Made by a program: the position numbers and the translations under genes
Notes under the pieces: model-generated
The model's input: the letters and a program-made list of their open reading frames with translations, nothing else
Told to the model about the DNA's origin: nothing
Database searches by the model: none
Shown: piece by piece, positions 25,463 to 33,558 of the stretch
Layout: each line of letters begins with the position of its first letter
Numbering within the stretch: position 1 is the first letter of the stretch
DNA from: JBNKWA01 sp050299555
Lineage (GTDB): Bacteria; Pseudomonadota; Alphaproteobacteria; Rhodobacterales; Rhodobacteraceae
Direction of reading: 5' to 3'
NCBI GenBank assembly: GCA_050299555.1
Contig: JBNKWA010000078.1
Span: forward strand, 1-54,560
DNA length: 54,560 bases

Positions 25463-26041
25463 TCAGTCCAGCGGCACCATCGCCGCGCGGTCCGCCTCCG
25501 GCAGGGCGGCCAGCATCTCGGCCACGGTTCGCCCCAGCACCGGGTGGCGCCAGCCCGGCGCCACATCGGCCAGCGGCGCCAGCACGAAGCCGCGATCCTG
25601 GATCCGCGGATGCGGCAGGATCAGCGCCGCTGGCGCCTCGCGCTGCTGGCGCTCGGGGTCAAGCTGCTGCCAGCGCAGATAGGTGGCGCGGTCCGGCAGC
25701 ACGGTCTCGCCCATGGCCAGCAGGTCGATGTCGATCGCCCGCGCCTGCCAGCGGCCATGGCGGGTGCGGCCGATCGCCGCCTCGATCATGTGCAGCCGGT
25801 CCAGCAGCGCCGCCGGCGCCAACCCGGTCTCGACCTGCACCGCGGCATTGACGAAGTCCGGCCCGCTGCCGGCGGGAAAGGCCGGTGTGCGGAAAAGCCG
25901 GCTGGCGGCGACCACCGCCAAACCTGCCTCGCCCAGGGCGGCGACGGCCCGGCGCAGCGTCTGTTCGGGCGTTCCCGCGGCCGATGGCAGGTTGCCGCCC
26001 AGGGCGAGCAAGACCGGCGCTACGTGATTCGAAGGTTGCAA
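25463..26041 (-). CDS. folK: 2-amino-4-hydroxy-6-hydroxymethyldihydropteridine diphosphokinase
   Basis: 192 residues. Transfers diphosphate from ATP to the pterin in folate synthesis. Motifs: LLALGGNLPSAAGTPEQTLRRAV, ASRLFRTPAFPAGSGPDFVNAAV, and the signature RHGRWQARAIDIDLLAMG (Asp pair binding Mg-ATP), then LPHPRIQDRGFVLAPL. No ATG lies near the conserved N-terminus; a TTG at 26041, 5 bases after AAGGGA, is the best start (a GTG-less stretch follows). Divergent from the NYN-domain gene. Confidence 0.93.
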   Translation of the reverse strand: MQPSNHVAPVLLALGGNLPSAAGTPEQTLRRAVAALGEAGLAVVAASRLFRTPAFPAGSGPDFVNAAVQVETGLAPAALLDRLHMIEAAIGRTRHGRWQARAIDIDLLAMGETVLPDRATYLRWQQLDPERQQREAPAALILPHPRIQDRGFVLAPLADVAPGWRHPVLGRTVAEMLAALPEADRAAMVPLD

Positions 26042-26052
26042 GTCTTTCCCTT

Positions 26053-26080
26053 TTGACCCGGTGCGCTTAGAGTCTAAGAT
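26053..26080 (+). promoter_or_regulatory. Promoter with embedded palindrome for the NYN-domain gene
   Basis: TTGACC (26053-26058) and TAAGAT (26075-26080) are spaced by 16 bases. Between and overlapping the -10 is a perfect 13-bp palindrome CTTAGA-G-TCTAAG (26066-26078), well placed for a repressor. The start codon lies 57 bases downstream. Inference from sequence pattern only. Confidence 0.45.
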
Positions 26081-26137
26081 ACCGGCTGGCGACCGGTAAT
26101 TACACACCCCCACAATCGCCGACTGTTGGAGACCTGT

Positions 26138-26749
26138 ATGTTTTATCGCGACGAGCGCCTTGCGCTCTTCATCGATGGTTCGAATCTCTATGCCGCCGCT
26201 AAGGCATTGGCTTTCGACATCGACTACAAATTGCTGCGGCAGGAGTTCATGCGGCGGGGCAAGCTGCTTCGTGCCTTCTACTACACCGCACTGCTGGAGA
26301 CCGAGGAGTATTCTCCCATCCGGCCGCTGGTGGACTGGTTGCACTACAACGGCTTTTCCATGGTTACCAAGCCGGCCAAGGAGTTCACCGATTCGACCGG
26401 CCGCCGCAAGATCAAGGGCAACATGGACATCGAGCTGACCGTCGATGCCATGGAGCTGGCGCCGCGGGTCGATCACATCGTTCTGTTCTCGGGCGACGGC
26501 GATTTCCGGCCGCTGGTGGAGAGCCTGCAGCGCCAGGGCGTGCGCGTCTCGGTGGTTTCGACCATCCGTTCCTCGCCGCCGATGATCGCCGACGAGCTTC
26601 GGCGCCAGGCCGACAGCTTCATCGAGCTGGACGAGCTGCGCGAGGTGATCGGCAGGCCGCCACGCGGTCCCGATGACGAGCGACCGGAACGGCCCGGCCG
26701 ACCCGAGCGTCCGGAGCGGATCCACGACCGGGCCGGCGACGACGACTGA
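26138..26749 (+). CDS. LabA-like NYN (PIN-fold) domain protein
   Basis: 203 residues. LabA/DUF88 NYN domain: RLALFIDGSNLYAAAKAL (7-24, first acidic residue), KGNMDIELTVDAMEL (second acidic cluster), HIVLFSGDGDFRPLVESLQRQG (third cluster) and IRSSPPMIADELRRQADSFIELDEL. The four acidic residues expected for a metal-dependent RNase are visible. A disordered Arg/Pro/Glu tail follows (last 30 residues). Probable RNA processing or decay role; substrate unknown. Start ATG at 26138 with GGAG 6 bases upstream. The UDG gene starts 10 bases after its stop. Confidence 0.92.
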   Translation: MFYRDERLALFIDGSNLYAAAKALAFDIDYKLLRQEFMRRGKLLRAFYYTALLETEEYSPIRPLVDWLHYNGFSMVTKPAKEFTDSTGRRKIKGNMDIELTVDAMELAPRVDHIVLFSGDGDFRPLVESLQRQGVRVSVVSTIRSSPPMIADELRRQADSFIELDELREVIGRPPRGPDDERPERPGRPERPERIHDRAGDDD

Positions 26750-26759
26750 CGCAAACCCG

Positions 26760-27416
26760 ATGGCCGACGGGGCACCAGCGCCGGCGGGACCGCCGGCGGA
26801 CTGCGCCCTGTGCCCGCGCCTTGCCGCCTTTCGTGGCGAGAACCGTGCCGCCCGGCCGGACTGGCACAACGCTCCGGTCGCCTCCGAGGGACCGCTGACG
26901 GCGGCCGTTCTGGTCCTCGGTCTGGCGCCGGGCCTGGCCGGTGGCAATCGCACCGGCCGGCCGTTCTTCGGCGATCACTCCGGCACCGCGCTGCGGGCGG
27001 CGCTGGCGGATGCCGGCCTTGCGCCCGGCCGGGCCTGCGGCGCGGCGGTGCGCATCGCCAACGCGGTGGCCTGCGTTCCGCCCGGCAACCGGCCGACGGC
27101 GGCCGAGATCGCCGCCTGCCGCCCGTACCTCGCCGCCGAGATCGCCGCCATGCCGGCGCTCGGTGTCGTGCTCTGCCTCGGCCGTGTCGCCCATGACAGC
27201 CTGTTCCGCGCCCTCGGCACCAGGCCCCCGGGCTTCGCCCATGGCGCGCGGCATCCGGCCGGCCGGCTGACGGTCTTCGACAGCTACCACCCGTCGCGCC
27301 TGAACATGAACACCGGGCGCCTCACGCCGGCGATGCTCTCCGACGTGCTCGCCGACGTCTTGGCCACCATCCGCGGCACCATGCCAGGTGGCCTGAACCC
27401 CATGGCAACAAATTGA
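26760..27416 (+). CDS. Uracil-DNA glycosylase, family 4/5-like
   Basis: 218 residues. [4Fe-4S]-type UDG: cysteines in CALCPRL (near 15-18), ANAVACVPPGNRPT and AACRPYLAAEI; motif A GLAPGLAGGNRTGRPFFGDHSG; motif B SYHPSRLNMNTG. The GLAPG with no acidic residue in the usual catalytic slot and the HPSRLNMNTG motif favour family 5 (UDGb). Excises uracil or other deaminated bases in base-excision repair. Start: ATG at 26760; an earlier in-frame start would overlap the NYN gene. Likely co-transcribed with it. Confidence 0.9.
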   Translation: MADGAPAPAGPPADCALCPRLAAFRGENRAARPDWHNAPVASEGPLTAAVLVLGLAPGLAGGNRTGRPFFGDHSGTALRAALADAGLAPGRACGAAVRIANAVACVPPGNRPTAAEIAACRPYLAAEIAAMPALGVVLCLGRVAHDSLFRALGTRPPGFAHGARHPAGRLTVFDSYHPSRLNMNTGRLTPAMLSDVLADVLATIRGTMPGGLNPMATN

Positions 27417-27498
27417 CGCCATATTCGGCAGCGAAAGACGGCCGCCAAGCGATGGCGTGCCATGGTGCGCCCACAGGACAACGGCATACGGCTTTCTT

Positions 27499-28815
27499 GT
27501 GTCAATCTACCTTGGTTCCCTTCTCGCCCGGCTGACCGGGATCCTCGCCCTCATCCTGCCGCTGCGGCTGTTGGCCCGGCTGTTCGAGGCGGCCGGTGGC
27601 GTGCCGCTGGCCGAGGTCGATCCGACGGCCCTTCCCGGCATCCTGCCCGAGCTTTTCCCCTCGATGCTGGCGCTGGCACAGGCGGGCGCCGTCGGCCCGG
27701 CCGAACTGGCCCTGGGCGCCGCGGCGCTGGTCTCGGCGCTGATCCTGCTGATCCCGCCGCTCGCCCGCGCGGTGCTGATCGCGCGCGACTCGCTTCTGGC
27801 CTGGCTGCTGCGCTTCGCGATCGTCGGGGCGGCGCTCTTCGCGGCGGCCTTGCAGGTCTACGTGCTGGCGCTGCACCAGCTGCCGCCCTCCGTCACCCCG
27901 CTGCACGTCCAGATCGGGCTCTATGCCTTCATCGTCATCGTCACCGTGATGCTGGCCTTCCCCGGCTTCTACGGCCGAAGGCTGATGGAAGCGGGGTTGC
28001 CGGACGAGGATGAGGACCCCGACCGGCCCTTCCTGCGCGACGAATGGGCCGAGGCGCAGCGCGCTGGGGGCGACCTTTTCATCGACACGCCGAGCAAGAA
28101 GAACGTCCGCAACTACGTGGCCGAACTCTCCGGCGCAGTCAGCGAGGAACGGGCCCGCGCCGCCGTGGCCGAGCCCACAGGCCGCGCCAGGGTGGTCAAC
28201 TTCGTCGCCGCCTTGGTCGTCTTTGGCGCCATCGGTCTGGGCTTCTTTGGCATGCTCTTCGCCCGGTTCCTGCCCACGGCCGAGATCGCCGGCATGGCGG
28301 GCGAATTCCGCTTCGCCTTCACCGGCATGGTGGTGGTCTTCGCGGCGCTGCTCGGGCTGACCGGGTACCGGCTCGGGGCGGTGCCGATCCCCAGCACGCC
28401 GGCGCGTGTTGTGCTCCACGTGGCGCTCTTCGGCGCCGCCGCCTGGTTCCTCGCCCCCCATGCGCTGACCCGCGGCCTGCCGGGCGCCCACGCCTATGTC
28501 ATGGAGATGCAGGCCGCCGCCCCGCCGGAAAGCGAGGTGGTGGTCGTATCGGTCGCTGCCCGCGGCCGCGCCATGGTGCGCCGCGGCTGCGACTTCACCG
28601 CCACGGTGACCGGCGAGGTGCTGGCCGGGCCGGGCGGTGTCGACGTCTGCGGCATCGATCCCTACGACTGGGAGCGGCTGCGCCCCGGCGACCGGCTGGA
28701 ACTGGTCGGCCACCGTACCCCTTACGGCTTCCGCTATCGCTCGGCCCGGCTGGCCGGTGCCGGCGGCGAGACTGCCGAGAACCGCCTGCCGCAGGTCGAG
28801 CAGCCCGCGGAATAG
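27499..28815 (+). CDS. Hypothetical multi-pass membrane protein
   Basis: About 438 residues. Four hydrophobic helices in the first 165 residues, an acidic soluble stretch with DEDEDPDRPFLRDEWAEAQRAGG (around 175-230), three more helices (about 230-330), and a C-terminal soluble domain of about 110 residues with VVVVSVAARGRAMVRRGCDF and GDRLELVGHRTPYGFRYRS. No family recognised. Start uncertain: GTG at 27499 (before SIYLGSLLARL) chosen; GTG at 27457 is possible; neither has a strong ribosome site. Confidence 0.7.
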   Translation: MSIYLGSLLARLTGILALILPLRLLARLFEAAGGVPLAEVDPTALPGILPELFPSMLALAQAGAVGPAELALGAAALVSALILLIPPLARAVLIARDSLLAWLLRFAIVGAALFAAALQVYVLALHQLPPSVTPLHVQIGLYAFIVIVTVMLAFPGFYGRRLMEAGLPDEDEDPDRPFLRDEWAEAQRAGGDLFIDTPSKKNVRNYVAELSGAVSEERARAAVAEPTGRARVVNFVAALVVFGAIGLGFFGMLFARFLPTAEIAGMAGEFRFAFTGMVVVFAALLGLTGYRLGAVPIPSTPARVVLHVALFGAAAWFLAPHALTRGLPGAHAYVMEMQAAAPPESEVVVVSVAARGRAMVRRGCDFTATVTGEVLAGPGGVDVCGIDPYDWERLRPGDRLELVGHRTPYGFRYRSARLAGAGGETAENRLPQVEQPAE

Positions 28816-28828
28816 TATCCCCGCGGGC

Positions 28829-29215
28829 TCAGTTGCCGCCTGCCGGCCCGCCGGCGCCTTCAAGCGCCTGCACCCGCGTCTCCAGGGCCTCCAGCCGCGC
28901 CGAGTCGGTCCTGGCCGGCGGCTCAGGCATCACCAGCGCCACCACCGGCGAGGCCAGCGACAGCACGACCCCCAACGCGCCGAGCACGGCCTGGCCGTTG
29001 TAGCGCCGCCAGCCGCCGGCGACGATGCTGGCGATCAGCGCGGCGGTTGCGGCAATCAGCGCCAGCACGATCAGCCGGTCGCCGCCGGCGCGGGCCATGG
29101 CGACGAAGGTGCCGAAGGCGGCGAAATTGCCGATCATCAGCGACCCGGCGATCCCCATCAGCGCAACCGACAGGGTGAAGTCGTCCCCGGCCCCGGCTCT
29201 GCTGTCATCAGCCAT
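28829..29215 (-). CDS. Small membrane protein with C-terminal coiled coil
   Basis: 128 residues from ATG at 29215. Three or four hydrophobic helices (DFTLSVALMGIAGSLMIGNFAAFGTFVAMA, LIVLALIAATAALIASIVAG, VLGALGVVLSLASPVVALV) and a short heptad-like end DSARLEALETRVQALEG. No known family. Its start overlaps the stop of the upstream reading frame by 8 bases, indicating an operon with 29208-29623. Confidence 0.7.
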   Translation of the reverse strand: MADDSRAGAGDDFTLSVALMGIAGSLMIGNFAAFGTFVAMARAGGDRLIVLALIAATAALIASIVAGGWRRYNGQAVLGALGVVLSLASPVVALVMPEPPARTDSARLEALETRVQALEGAGGPAGGN

Positions 29216-29429
29216 CGCTGCCCCACAGCCGCCAGCCGCCGATGCCGAGCTGGCGGTACTGGCGGCCGCTGGCCTCCAGCACGCTCCCCGACGATATGCC
29301 GCCGCCTTCGCCGGTGGTGGGGTCCACGGGCGCGGGCGGCTTTGACAGGTTCGGGTCGGCAAGGATCGTCTTCAGATCGCCGGCAATCGCCGTGCGCAGG
29401 GCCGAGTCGAGGCCCGCGGACCCCGGCAT
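29208..29429 (-). CDS. C-terminal part of a frame-disrupted conserved-type protein
   Basis: 73 residues beginning MPGSAGLDSALRTAIAGDLKTILADPN and ending LGIGGWRLWGSDG. It overlaps the upstream frame (29372-29623) by 58 bases in another frame. The helix-like sequence continues naturally from the upstream protein's EPMGERM, so both pieces probably make one protein of about 138 residues after a -1/+1 shift near 29430. It overlaps the next gene's ATG by 8 bases. Could alternatively be an independently started gene; no good ribosome site is seen. Confidence 0.5.
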   Translation of the reverse strand: MPGSAGLDSALRTAIAGDLKTILADPNLSKPPAPVDPTTGEGGGISSGSVLEASGRQYRQLGIGGWRLWGSDG

Positions 29430-29623
29430 TCCATCCGCTCGCCCATGGGCTCCATCACCATGGTTTCGAGATTGATGGCCAGGAAATGCGCCGCATCAAC
29501 GCGCAGCGCCACCTTGGCATCGGCCGCCGCGTCCAGCACCAGCCGCAGCATCTCGCGATAGCTCTCGCGCTCGGCGTGGCGCGCCTGCACCCGGCGGAAC
29601 GCCCTGTGTCCGGCCTCATCCAT
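29372..29623 (-). CDS. N-terminal part of a frame-disrupted protein
   Basis: 83 residues from ATG at 29623 with a strong GGGAGGGG site. Helical sequence MDEAGHRAFRRVQARHAERESYREMLRLVLDAAADAKV (in parts) then AAHFLAINLETMVMEPMGERM. After that the frame degenerates into an Arg/Pro-rich tail (CRGPRASTRPCARRLPAI), where the other frame gives a plausible continuation. A frameshift mutation, sequencing error or programmed shift are all possible. No family recognised. Confidence 0.6.
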   Translation of the reverse strand: MDEAGHRAFRRVQARHAERESYREMLRLVLDAAADAKVALRVDAAHFLAINLETMVMEPMGERMECRGPRASTRPCARRLPAI

Positions 29624-29812
29624 GTCGGTCCCCTCCCTGTCCCAGCGCCGGCGTCGCCGCTGCAAGGGTCAGGCGACCGGAATGGCGCCCTGCCTGATGC
29701 AAGGCCGCTCCGGCCGCACCCCCGGCGTGCCGGCCATGGTACCACGGATCGGCGCGCGGACCCTCGACGGTCAATGGCGCCCGAACGTTCCGTCCCGCCC
29801 GGCCGTTCCGGC

Positions 29813-30412
29813 TCAGACGAAATTGACGTTGAAGAAGTCGCCCGTGTCGATGAAGTGGATGCCTTGCAACAGCAGGGTATCACCCTGATCGCCCCAGGCC
29901 ATCAACAGCCCGTCCTCGGTCACCGTCAGCGTCGCATCCACCTCGGCGCCGTTCTCGCCGAAGAAATACAGGTCGTCGACGCCGAACTCGTAGTCGGTCA
30001 AGACGTCGTTGCCATCGCCGACGTCGAACCAGAACCGGTCCCCGCCGCTGCCGCCGGTCAGCTCGTCATTACCGGTCTGACCGTGGATCTCGTCGTCGCC
30101 CGCGCCGCCGATCAGCGTGTCGTCGCCGCTGCCGCCATAGAGCCAGTCATAGTCCGATCCGCCGTCGATCGAGTCGTTGCCCGACCCGCCGTCGATCACG
30201 TCGTGATCGGCGCCGCCGGTCACCGTGTCGTTGCCGCTGCCGGCCAGGATCACGTCCGGCCCGCGCGAGCCGTTGATGACATCGCTCCACGGTGTGCCAT
30301 AGGTGAATTGCCCGGGCTGGGCATTGATGACCGCCACCAGATACGGCGCCGTCTTGAATTGCAGCGCCAGGCTGGCGATCGAGGTTCCGTAGTTGTTGGT
30401 GGGAATTGCCAT
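29813..30412 (-). CDS. Small RTX calcium-binding repeat protein
   Basis: 199 residues from ATG at 30412 after GGGGGAC. Residues 1-48 are non-repetitive (AIPTNNYGTSIASLALQF...), 49-120 contain about seven GGxGNDxx nonapeptides, then GGDRFWFDVGDGNDVLTDYEFGVDDLYF, the usual C-terminal RTX module, and an ending FFNVNFV that could serve as a type I secretion signal. No ABC exporter or membrane-fusion partner is nearby. A paralogue lies 80 bp upstream on the same strand. Confidence 0.85.
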   Translation of the reverse strand: MAIPTNNYGTSIASLALQFKTAPYLVAVINAQPGQFTYGTPWSDVINGSRGPDVILAGSGNDTVTGGADHDVIDGGSGNDSIDGGSDYDWLYGGSGDDTLIGGAGDDEIHGQTGNDELTGGSGGDRFWFDVGDGNDVLTDYEFGVDDLYFFGENGAEVDATLTVTEDGLLMAWGDQGDTLLLQGIHFIDTGDFFNVNFV

Positions 30413-30491
30413 GATTTGTCCCCCTGTTGAGTGACCCATGTGATGCCGTGGCGCGGGCGGGCGGAATGCCGCCGCCCATCGAAAGCTGCCA

Positions 30492-31112
30492 TCACGGCAG
30501 GAATTCCAGATCACCTCCGAGAACGAATTCAGCGCCCACCAGCAGCACGCTGTCGCCCTGGTCGCCATATTCGATCAAGAGGCCCGCCTTGGTTGCGACC
30601 GTCGTGTAGGTCAGCGCTTCGCCGTTCTGGCCAGGTGCGAACCGCAGCGTGTCCACGCCGGGCTCGTAGTCGGTGATCACGTCGTCGCCGCTCCCCTCCC
30701 GGAACAGGAACAGGTCCCGATCCGCGCCGCCGGTCATGGTGTCGTTGCCGCTGCCGCCTTCGATCTGGTCCTGGCCGTCGCCGCCGGTGATGTCGTCATC
30801 TCCCGCGCCGCCGAACAGCGCATCGTCGCCGCTGCCGCCGTCCAGCGTATCGTTGCCGGCGTCGCCGAAGATCCGGTCACTGCCGGCATGGCCGTGCATC
30901 ACGTCGTTGCCGACAAGGCCGAACATCTGGTCGGAGAAACCCGAGCCCTCGAACAGATCGCCGCCGCCGCTGCCATGGACCGGGGCGCCGCCGGGCGGGA
31001 CCTCGACGATGTTGAGGGCCGGGCCGGGTGATGGCGACTGTCCCCAGATGCCGGACCCGCCCGAGGAAATCTTCGGGTCGCCGTCGGCCCTGCCAAACGA
31101 TCCGTGGCTCAT
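30492..31112 (-). CDS. Small RTX calcium-binding repeat protein, paralogue
   Basis: 206 residues. Pro/Gly-rich N-terminus (first 50), then about seven RTX nonapeptides (FGDAGNDTLDGGSGDDALFGGAG region), then DRDLFLFREGSGDDVITDYEPGVDTLRF and an ending GDLEFLP. The shared plan with the downstream RTX gene, including the GDQGD(S/T)(V/L)LL element, shows duplication and divergence. Probably type I-secreted; exporter not in the window. ATG at 31112. Confidence 0.85.
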   Translation of the reverse strand: MSHGSFGRADGDPKISSGGSGIWGQSPSPGPALNIVEVPPGGAPVHGSGGGDLFEGSGFSDQMFGLVGNDVMHGHAGSDRIFGDAGNDTLDGGSGDDALFGGAGDDDITGGDGQDQIEGGSGNDTMTGGADRDLFLFREGSGDDVITDYEPGVDTLRFAPGQNGEALTYTTVATKAGLLIEYGDQGDSVLLVGAEFVLGGDLEFLP

Positions 31113-31286
31113 GGCGGCTCTCCTGTCCGGGCGGGCGCCGCGCCCCCGCCTGCAAGGATCGCCAGGCGCGCGTCCCCGGGGCTGTGACAATGCGCACGGG
31201 TTGCCGGAGTTCGGCCGGCGATCTTGCCCTTTGCGCGGCACCGGCTTAGGCACATGACCGCGAACCCCGGCGAAGACGGCAGGATC

Positions 31287-32237
31287 ATGCGCCCACCGCT
31301 TACCCTCTATCTCGCCGCCCCGCGCGGCTTCTGCGCCGGTGTCGACCGGGCCATCAAGATCGTCGAGATGGCGCTCCAGAAATGGGGCGCGCCGGTCTAC
31401 GTGCGCCACGAGATCGTGCACAACAGGTTCGTCGTCGACGGGCTTCGGGCCAGGGGCGCGGTGTTCGTCGAGGAGCTGGCCGAGTGCCCGCCGGACCGGC
31501 CGGTGATCTTCTCGGCCCATGGCGTGCCGAAATCGGTGCCGGCCGAGGCCGAGGCGCGGCGGATGCTCTATGTCGACGCCACCTGCCCGCTGGTCTCCAA
31601 GGTGCATAACGAGGCGGCGCGGCATTCCTCGAACGGCCTGCAGATGGTGATGATCGGCCATGCCGGCCACCCCGAGGTGATCGGCACCATGGGCCAGCTG
31701 CCCCCCGGCGAGGTGCTGCTGGTCGAGACCCCGGCCGATGTGGCCACGCTCGTGGTGCGCGATGCCGAAAGGCTCGCCTACATCACCCAGACCACGCTTT
31801 CGGTCGACGACACCGCCGAGGTGGTGGCGGCGCTCAAGGCCCGGTTCCCGGCGATCGTCGGCCCCCACAAGGAAGACATCTGCTATGCCACCACCAACCG
31901 CCAGGCGGCGGTCAAGGCGGTGGCTGGCCGCGTCGATGCGCTGCTGGTCGTTGGGGCGCCGAACTCGTCGAACTCGCGCCGGCTGGTTGAGGTCGCCTCG
32001 CGCGCCGGCTGCGGCTATGCCCAGCTTATCGGCCGCGCCGCCGAGATCGACTGGCGCGCGCTCGACGGCGCCCGCGCGGTGGCCGTGACCGCAGGCGCCT
32101 CGGCCCCCGAAGCGCTGGTGGACGAGGTCATCGCCGCCTTCCGGTCCCGCCACGAGGTCACGCTGGAAGTGGTCGAGACCGCCAGCGAGGACGTGGAGTT
32201 CAAGGTCCCCCGCATCCTGCGCGAAAGCGCCGCCTGA
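31287..32237 (+). CDS. ispH: 4-hydroxy-3-methylbut-2-enyl diphosphate reductase
   Basis: 316 residues. Last enzyme of the MEP isoprenoid pathway, an iron-sulfur reductase giving IPP and DMAPP. The three cluster cysteines are in APRGFCAGVDRAI, VDATCPLVSKVH and KEDICYATTNRQ; also HGVPKSV and GAPNSSNSRRLVEVA (diphosphate binding). ATG at 31287 matches the family N-terminus (PPLTLYLAAPRGF); ATG at 31254 is an alternative. The stop shares a base with the next ATG. Confidence 0.96.
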   Translation: MRPPLTLYLAAPRGFCAGVDRAIKIVEMALQKWGAPVYVRHEIVHNRFVVDGLRARGAVFVEELAECPPDRPVIFSAHGVPKSVPAEAEARRMLYVDATCPLVSKVHNEAARHSSNGLQMVMIGHAGHPEVIGTMGQLPPGEVLLVETPADVATLVVRDAERLAYITQTTLSVDDTAEVVAALKARFPAIVGPHKEDICYATTNRQAAVKAVAGRVDALLVVGAPNSSNSRRLVEVASRAGCGYAQLIGRAAEIDWRALDGARAVAVTAGASAPEALVDEVIAAFRSRHEVTLEVVETASEDVEFKVPRILRESAA

Positions 32238-32665
32238 TGCCGGGGCCGACGCCGCGGCCGGCGATCTGGCTCGGCGTGGCCGGGCTGGTCCCGTTTGTCG
32301 CCGGCGCGCTGGCCGCCCACGGCATGGTGCCCGGCATCGGCAATCCGGTCACCGGCTACCTGATCCTGCAGGCCTGGGGCGCGGCTCAGCTGGCGCTTCT
32401 GGGCGGATGCCTGATCGGCTTCGCGGTCAAGGCCGGACGGCCCGGCTGGAAGGCGCTGACCAGCGCCGCTGTACCGCCGCTCTGGGCCTTCGCCGCCACC
32501 TTCGCGCCGAACGCGCTGGCCGCGCTCACCCTCGGCCACGCGCTGGTCCTGGGGCTGGAGCTGGTGTTTTCGCTCAAGCGCATCGCGCCCGGCTGGTGGC
32601 TGCGCCTGCGCCTGCCGCTGGCCGCGGTGACGCTTGCCTGTCTCGCGGCAGGCTGGCTGGCGTGA
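32237..32665 (+). CDS. DUF3429 family membrane protein
   Basis: 142 residues with four to five membrane helices: WLGVAGLVPFVAGALAAH, GYLILQAWGAAQLALLGGCLIGFA, LWAFAATFAPNALAALTLGHALVLGLEL and a final helix. The G-YL-L..WGA--L-F-GG pattern fits DUF3429 inner-membrane proteins of unknown function. TGATG overlap with ispH and GTGA overlap with the methyltransferase suggest a tightly coupled ispH-DUF3429-methyltransferase transcript. Confidence 0.82.
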   Translation: MPGPTPRPAIWLGVAGLVPFVAGALAAHGMVPGIGNPVTGYLILQAWGAAQLALLGGCLIGFAVKAGRPGWKALTSAAVPPLWAFAATFAPNALAALTLGHALVLGLELVFSLKRIAPGWWLRLRLPLAAVTLACLAAGWLA

Positions 32666-33255
32666 GTGTCGATCCCGCCACGCTGGCCTTCTACGAGGCC
32701 GAGGCCGCCTCCTATGCCGAGACCAAGCACGGCGACATGACCCGGCCGCGCTTCGACGCCTTCCTCGCCGCCCTGCCGGAGGGCGCCCGCGTCCTCGATC
32801 TCGGCTGCGGCTCGGGCTGGGCGGCGGCGGCCCTGAACGCCGCCGGCCACCGCGCCGACGCCATGGATGCCTCGCCCGCCATGGCCGCCGAGGCACGGCG
32901 GCTCTACGGGCTGGAGGTCGCCGTCCGCCCCTTCCATGCGCTCTCCGCCCGGGCCCGCTACGACGCCGTCTGGGCCTGGTTCAGCCTGCACCATGCCCCC
33001 CGCGCCAGCCGCGGCCAGATCTTCGAGCGCCTGCACACGGCACTGAAACCCGGCGGGCTTCTGGCCATCGGCGCCCGCAAGGGGCCCATGGACCGCCGCG
33101 ACGATTTCGGCCGGCTGGTCGCGGCCTTCTCCGAGGACGACCTGACCCGATGCCTGACCGCCGCCGGCTTTTCCGACATCGCGCTCGGCGCCGAGACCGG
33201 CCGCGCCTGGGGCGGCCAGCCGGCGCTCAACATCTTCGCCGAGGCGCGGGCCTGA
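32662..33255 (+). CDS. Class I SAM-dependent methyltransferase
   Basis: 197 residues from a GTG that overlaps the preceding stop (GTGA). SAM motif I VLDLGCGSGWAAAAL (about 45-59), DAMDASPAMAAEA (ribose-binding acidic), DAVWAWFSLHH and LKPGGLLAIGARKG. Resembles small UbiE/Methyltransf_11-type enzymes. Substrate unknown; the coupling to ispH gives no clear pathway link. Confidence 0.88.
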   Translation: MSVDPATLAFYEAEAASYAETKHGDMTRPRFDAFLAALPEGARVLDLGCGSGWAAAALNAAGHRADAMDASPAMAAEARRLYGLEVAVRPFHALSARARYDAVWAWFSLHHAPRASRGQIFERLHTALKPGGLLAIGARKGPMDRRDDFGRLVAAFSEDDLTRCLTAAGFSDIALGAETGRAWGGQPALNIFAEARA

Positions 33256-33342
33256 CGCCTGAACGTGCCCGCCTGACGGTGCTGGCCATTCCCCCGCGCA
33301 GCCGCTAGTCGGGGCCTGGACAGGACAAGAAGCGAAACCCCG

Positions 33343-33558
33343 ATGAGCGCCGAATATCTTCTCACCGCCCTGATCGTCTGCCTCGCACCGGGGCTCGGCG
33401 TTGTCTGCACGCCGTCGACCATGCCGGGCGGCGGGCTCGGCGCCGCCCGCACCCGCCGCGCGGTGCTGTCGAGCCCCATCGTGCTCGCCTGGCTTCGGCG
33501 CGCCCTTGCCGCCGCCTTCGCCGGCCTGGGGCTGAAACTGGCGCTGGAACGTGCCTGA
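33343..33558 (+). pseudogene. Collapsed LysE/RhtB-type exporter (internal deletion)
   Basis: 71 residues with normal start and stop. Residues 1-33 (MSAEYLLTALIVCLAPGLGVV...) match the first helix of LysE-family amino-acid exporters, and residues 42-71 (SSPIVLAWLRRALAAAFAGLGLKLALER) match their very C-terminus. The roughly 130 residues expected in between are missing, in frame; family members are about 200-210 residues. It cannot form the six-helix exporter. It may be a remnant or a new two-helix small protein. Stop overlaps rnhA by 8 bases, preserving translational coupling. Confidence 0.75.
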
